From Punica granatum (Eukaryota > Streptophyta > Magnoliopsida > Myrtales > Lythraceae): DNA of 64,000 nt. A program made the position numbers and the translations under genes. A model generated the notes under the pieces. It was not told where the DNA came from. It worked only from the letters and a program-made list of their open reading frames with translations, and searched no databases. The stretch lies in contig NW_022204098.1 in the NCBI RefSeq assembly GCF_007655135.1, positions 1 to 64,000 of the forward strand, in the 5' to 3' direction. Shown here in pieces: positions 59,791-64,000 of this stretch (the first letter of the stretch is position 1; each line of letters starts with the position of its first letter).

Positions 59791-60075
59791 AAGGAGAGCA
59801 AAACGAGAGATAGATAAAATTGCCCCTAGTCTCTCACACATCGTGCGGACAAGGGATCCTCAAGGGAAGTGGCCAGTTTATCAATTCCAACACGATCCCT
59901 GATCGGCTCTCCAATACCATTCAACCGTCCAAGAGGGAACCTTCCTCAAGCATAGTGAGCAACTGAATACGCCGTCCGAGCAGTTCGGTATAGCCTACAC
60001 AATAGAAGGATGAAGGCAAATGGGGGTACATCTTGCTACAAGCATGAATCCGTGTATCCTTTTAGCTTGGGCAAC

Positions 60076-63000
60076 TGTACGGACCCGAATGTGGACTCTC
60101 GTCGGGGCCCGCATTGCGCGCTTTTGGATCGTGCAGCTTGGGAGTGTCCTCCTTCCCGTGGGGACGCGTGACGGACAAGCGTGAGAGAAGGAGTCGCCAC
60201 TTATCATTTTACGACGCGTAAGTCGAGGGCGGATAAGTTACCTGGGTCTAGGGGTATGGAACACCTAGTTTGTCGTTAAGGCATTGATCTGTGCGGAACC
60301 GGAAAGTCCGTGTTCGGGGTTCATGTTACGTGCGGGCCTATATCCCGCACGCCCTTTCGGTACTCTGGTTTGCTAGGCTTACATGTTTTATTTATTCATC
60401 GAGTGAATTAAGCTGTGCTTGGCTCATAAGTTTTGACACCGTAAATTCGATGAATTAAACGATGTCGGTTGAGAAGCCGAGAGAGAAGTAAATCTGTAAG
60501 TCGGGGAATTGGTTCACAATCTTGCGATATAGTTCATCAAACCATGGAGGTTGAATCCCTGCGTGAACCAGAACCGCGAGATCTTGGATTTACTGTCCTT
60601 TGGGCAAGCATAAAACCGATTCGAATGATTCGACTCTCGGACAGTTTGCTTGCCAACTGAGATTCTTACATATTGAATGTACAAAACATAAATCCTTACA
60701 ATGAACTCTCAAAAATACATCAAATCATAATTACAAATGGGTGAATCTCAGTCAGTTTGCATTCGGTTATTATTCTGCTCTAACTCACTGTGAGTTTAGG
60801 GAAACACCGAAAAACTGAAATTCAACATACGCTCTCAATGAATAGGGCGTTGGACCCTGTGAGTGATGATTAGGGCGTTGGACCCTGTGCTTGATGATTA
60901 GGGCGTTGAACCCTAATATTATTCGGCCTAGGAATCAGGCTTAACCCGTATGGCAAACATGTGCGGAAAGATAACACGCAACATGTTAATAACAGATAAG
61001 GTGTTTGTTATTGTCGTGTTTACGTGAATTAACAGATTATTAACCCAGGGGTGTTTTTGCAAGCAAATGCCATATGCAAAGCAATCAAACACGTGTCAAT
61101 GTTTTAGCATTCGGCTTTTATTGGAAACTTAAAAAAGAGAGTCAAATCTCATGTGTGTGGATTGCTTTTACAGTTGTTCTGAATTGTGACACTGAATTTC
61201 CACTGAATTAGCCAAACTCGTGTTTTGACTCTAGATTTGGAATCTAGAATTCCTTCTAACCATTATCTAGTATTTGGTTAGGTCGAGTGAAAGGTTAATA
61301 AGCATTTTGCATGTTTTCTGACAGAGATAACCGTTCTAGTTACCCGAGTCTATGTTAGGATGACAGAAACTCATCAGTTAGATAACAAAAGGCTATGCAG
61401 ATGAACCTGCACCTGAACAGGTAGCCCGTTCTTATCTCGTACTGTAGTGTTTCTATCATGCTAACCCTAAGGGTGTCGCTGAATTGTGAAAAGTCGATTT
61501 TGCCCTTTATTTGAAAATTATTTTCAGAAAAGGGGAAACATCGTAGTGCGGGCCACCTCGGCCTATAGCCGGTGTCAACTAATTCCCTGGATCGTCCAGG
61601 GTTGTGCAAGAACCCCGAAAAAGCCAAAGAACCGGTCGATCTGCCTGGAAGTGATCTAGAAAGATCTTCTGTATCCTGACCTGAGTTATCTGGAATCAGG
61701 TAAAAACTCAAGTTGAGGCACATAAGCCTTTTTCAGACGTCCATGCTACATCGGATCGCGCTTTTCGGGTTTTGAAATTGATAAGTTTGAAAAGGGCACT
61801 AACATCATTTGACAACTCATCGACGTGAGTTATCAGTTAATGGCCGATTCGTGTAAACTTTATCAGTGTGAAGTGGGTTTAATCATGTGAGCGTCCCGAT
61901 TAACCCGTTTGTGGAATTAATGCTTAAGGGTTGTGCCAAATGCATTAATTATGAAAACGATTCGTGACTCGGCGACCAAGATGATTCCATAAGGATCGAG
62001 GATAATTTGGTCCAATGACCGAAAATACCCTCATAACCAAATGGACCCGAATGAGTCATCGATACCCAAATCCATGCATGTTTTATTTGGAAAAGACATT
62101 TTCATGCGATATTGCGACAATAATGTAGATTACAAAGTACACGAAATCCGAGAACGGATTTAAAACGGGGAGAGGAAGTCTCGTGCAACCCGTATGAGTC
62201 TAAAAGACTCTCGGCCATTTCTCCTTGGAGAAAACCGAGAGGTCTCATGGCCCACATCGGGTTCCACGAGTTTTCCCCATCTCATTTCGAATCATTTCTC
62301 GCATGCTCAAGCAACAAACATGTTGAATAATACAATTAAACGAAAGTCGGTATTGCCATGATTTAAATAACACATTCAAACTTGTAAACATGCACAAACA
62401 TATTATTTAAGGAATCGAGAAAACAATATCGGCTTCATGCACGTAGGAAAACACGAGGAAACTCGGGAATCGAAACTTGGAACGGGCTAAGAAGACCGTT
62501 CCTTGCCCGAAAGGAGCAAGAGAGCATTCGGCCACCTCTCATGGAGGGTAAATCGTGAGCTCTTTACCTTTCCTGGGTCGGGATGTTCTTCCCAACTACG
62601 ATCCAAGTGTTTCCCGACATGTTGACATGTTAATCAAGGATAAACATGCATGATCTAATAAGGAAATTGCATAATATTAAAGTTCGGAATTAAAATCATG
62701 CTTAAAACCCCTTAAAACTCCATAAACACAACAATAATATAAAAGTCCTAACTCCTCTAAGTCGGGAATGGTCATACCTAGTTTCGAGAGGCGGGATGGG
62801 ACCTTCAAGAGTCTGGTTGGACCGTTGGTGGGTCGGGTTTGGGCTGTTTTGGCTTGAACAGACCCGAATGGTAGCAACAGACCCGACTGGAAGGGTGGAC
62901 AGACCCGACTGGCACAAGTAGGGTCGGACGTCGCCACGGAGGCTCCTGATGGAATTTTGAGGCAAGGTCGGCGGCCTTGGGTAGCCAAGGGACCCCTCTA

Positions 63001-64000
63001 GGTGACCGTGGTGGTCGTTTGTTCCCAGAGTTGTTGGGTCGACCCGTAAAGTCCTGCAAAAATCACCGAAAACAGAGTACGTCTGGAAACTGGCCCGATT
63101 GGGCAGTTTTCGGGTCGGAATTCATAACGGTAGATTCCGATAGAATTATTGAGTAAGGCCAACGGTTCCTGACTCCTAACTGACCCCTGGAGGTGATAGA
63201 AGTGGTCGTTCATCGAAAAGGGTCACAGATCGACCCGATCTACAAGAAAACCGAACAGACAGTCAGAAACGCTGGCCCGACTGAGCAGTTTTCGGGTAGG
63301 AATTCATGACGGTGGATTCTGATGGAATTTTTGAGCAAGGCCGGTGGCTCCCGACTCCTAACGAACCCTCAGAGGTGTTTGATGGGTTTTGAAAGTTCAA
63401 ACCGACTCGAAAAGGTGAGAAAACAAGGTTGGAAGTTTTGACCCGGCTGGGCCAAAATTGTGCTCGATTATGTACTGAGCTGATTCTCTAACTTAGAGGC
63501 TTCAAACTTGAAATCTAAGCTCGGAAATGGATAGAGGGGGTCGAAAACATGTAGGATATGAAGTTTGGTGAAGTTTGGATTTAAGTCGGGATAGATTTCG
63601 ACTTAAGTCTTGAGTGTTTTGCTTGGTTTTTGGGTGGTTCTTGCTTGCTGCGATTTTGCTGAAGTTCTTAGGAGGTTGAGAGCATTTGTTTGAGTGAGAA
63701 ATGCTAGAGAGAGAGTGCTTGAAGGTGTATGGCAATGTCTTTTTCTTAGCTTAATGAACTTTATGCAATATATAGGCAAAACTTAAGTGTAATTAAGAAA
63801 AGTAAAGTGTAATTAGAGGCTTGCTTAAAGAAATTTGGTTGACTTAATGAAGATATGGATGAATCTCCACCAAGTATTCTTCATGAAGAAGAGCCAAATG
63901 CATTAATGGCTTGGATGGTGATGGTTGAGTGCAAAAGAGAAAGACTTAGGATATTTTCAATGCAAGTGGGCAATGGTGGCTAGCTTTGTCTTGAGAAAAA
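60076..64000 (-). mobile_element. Element D, LTR running off the window (left border)
   Basis: It begins TGTACGGACCCGAATGTGG like the A LTR, in the same orientation, and is collinear with 14000-17640. No primer binding site lies to its left: the flank is E internal sequence (homologous to F 29440-29452), so this is the outer edge of a minus-strand element, either a 3' LTR or a solo LTR. The left flank GCAAC (60071-60075) is the expected target duplication. It contains the 23-nt hairpin (60329-60351), the primer-binding-site-like motif (60190-60199) and a TATA-like box (63769-63774). Confidence 0.88.

Larger units (their letters stand above)
56536..60075 (+). mobile_element. Element E, internal region of a non-autonomous element
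   Basis: It begins with the conserved leader (56680-56886), then skips ORF1: sequence homologous to A near 13430 is followed within about 60 bp by sequence homologous to the ORF1-gag spacer of A (57120-57180). Gag and pol are absent. The remainder is collinear with F: 27-bp repeats (57930-58150), the purine-tract hairpin module (59395-59449) and the hairpin array (59640-59790). It is cut at 60075 by element D. No conserved ORF is seen, so it would depend on proteins from elements like A. Confidence 0.82.

Overview
This is a gene-poor, repeat-saturated stretch of a flowering-plant nuclear genome. Almost every base belongs to long-terminal-repeat (LTR) retrotransposons of the Ty3/gypsy Tat/Ogre type, nested in each other on both strands. 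The diagnosis rests on LTRs of about 5 kb that start TGTCAGCACCCC, an 18-nt primer binding site TGGCGACTCCACTGGGGA, a polypurine tract AAAGAGGGGCAAGC, an extra ORF upstream of gag, an intron between protease and reverse transcriptase, a second archaeal-type RNase H before integrase, and a hypervariable tandem-repeat 3' UTR. The ORF1 family resembles proteins I associate with pomegranate and relatives, but the species cannot be fixed from sequence alone. I see no host gene, tRNA, rRNA, CRISPR or bacterial feature.

Layout, left to right. (1) Element A, minus strand, 1-19047: 3' LTR (cut by the window start), polypurine tract, tandem-repeat 3' UTR, integrase/RNase H, reverse transcriptase, intron, protease, gag, ORF1, leader, primer binding site, complete 5' LTR of 5.05 kb. 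It is the youngest element (LTRs nearly identical) but carries four apparent 1-nt frameshifts. (2) Elements B and F, plus strand, 19048-35836: non-autonomous relatives with no gag-pol, arranged internal-LTR-internal-LTR, so the middle LTR is shared. A sits inside B. (3) Element C, minus strand, 35837-48904: an older autonomous-type copy, cut inside integrase by the F LTR, with premature stops and an in-frame loss of the protease core, but intact leader, primer binding site and 5' LTR. (4) 48905-50125: fragments of other LTRs. (5) G, 50126-55569: a solo LTR with a perfect CCAAG target duplication, inside a Copia-like LTR. (6) Element E, plus strand, about 55685-60075: another non-autonomous element with primer binding site and leader but no ORF1, gag or pol. 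(7) Element D, minus strand, from 60076: an LTR inserted in E and running off the window.

How it fits together: A and C carry the protein-coding functions (capsid, protease, dual RNase H reverse transcriptase, integrase, plus ORF1). B, E and F share only cis elements with them: LTR ends, primer binding site or leader (E), polypurine tract and a conserved array of small RNA hairpins in the 3' UTR (E and F). That is what is expected of parasites mobilised in trans. The most interesting signals are the 3' UTR hairpin array with compensatory stem changes, a splice donor overlapping the ORF1 start codon in both coding elements (which would make ORF1 an intron-encoded alternative product), the in-frame protease/reverse-transcriptase intron, and a second primer-binding-site-like motif in every LTR.
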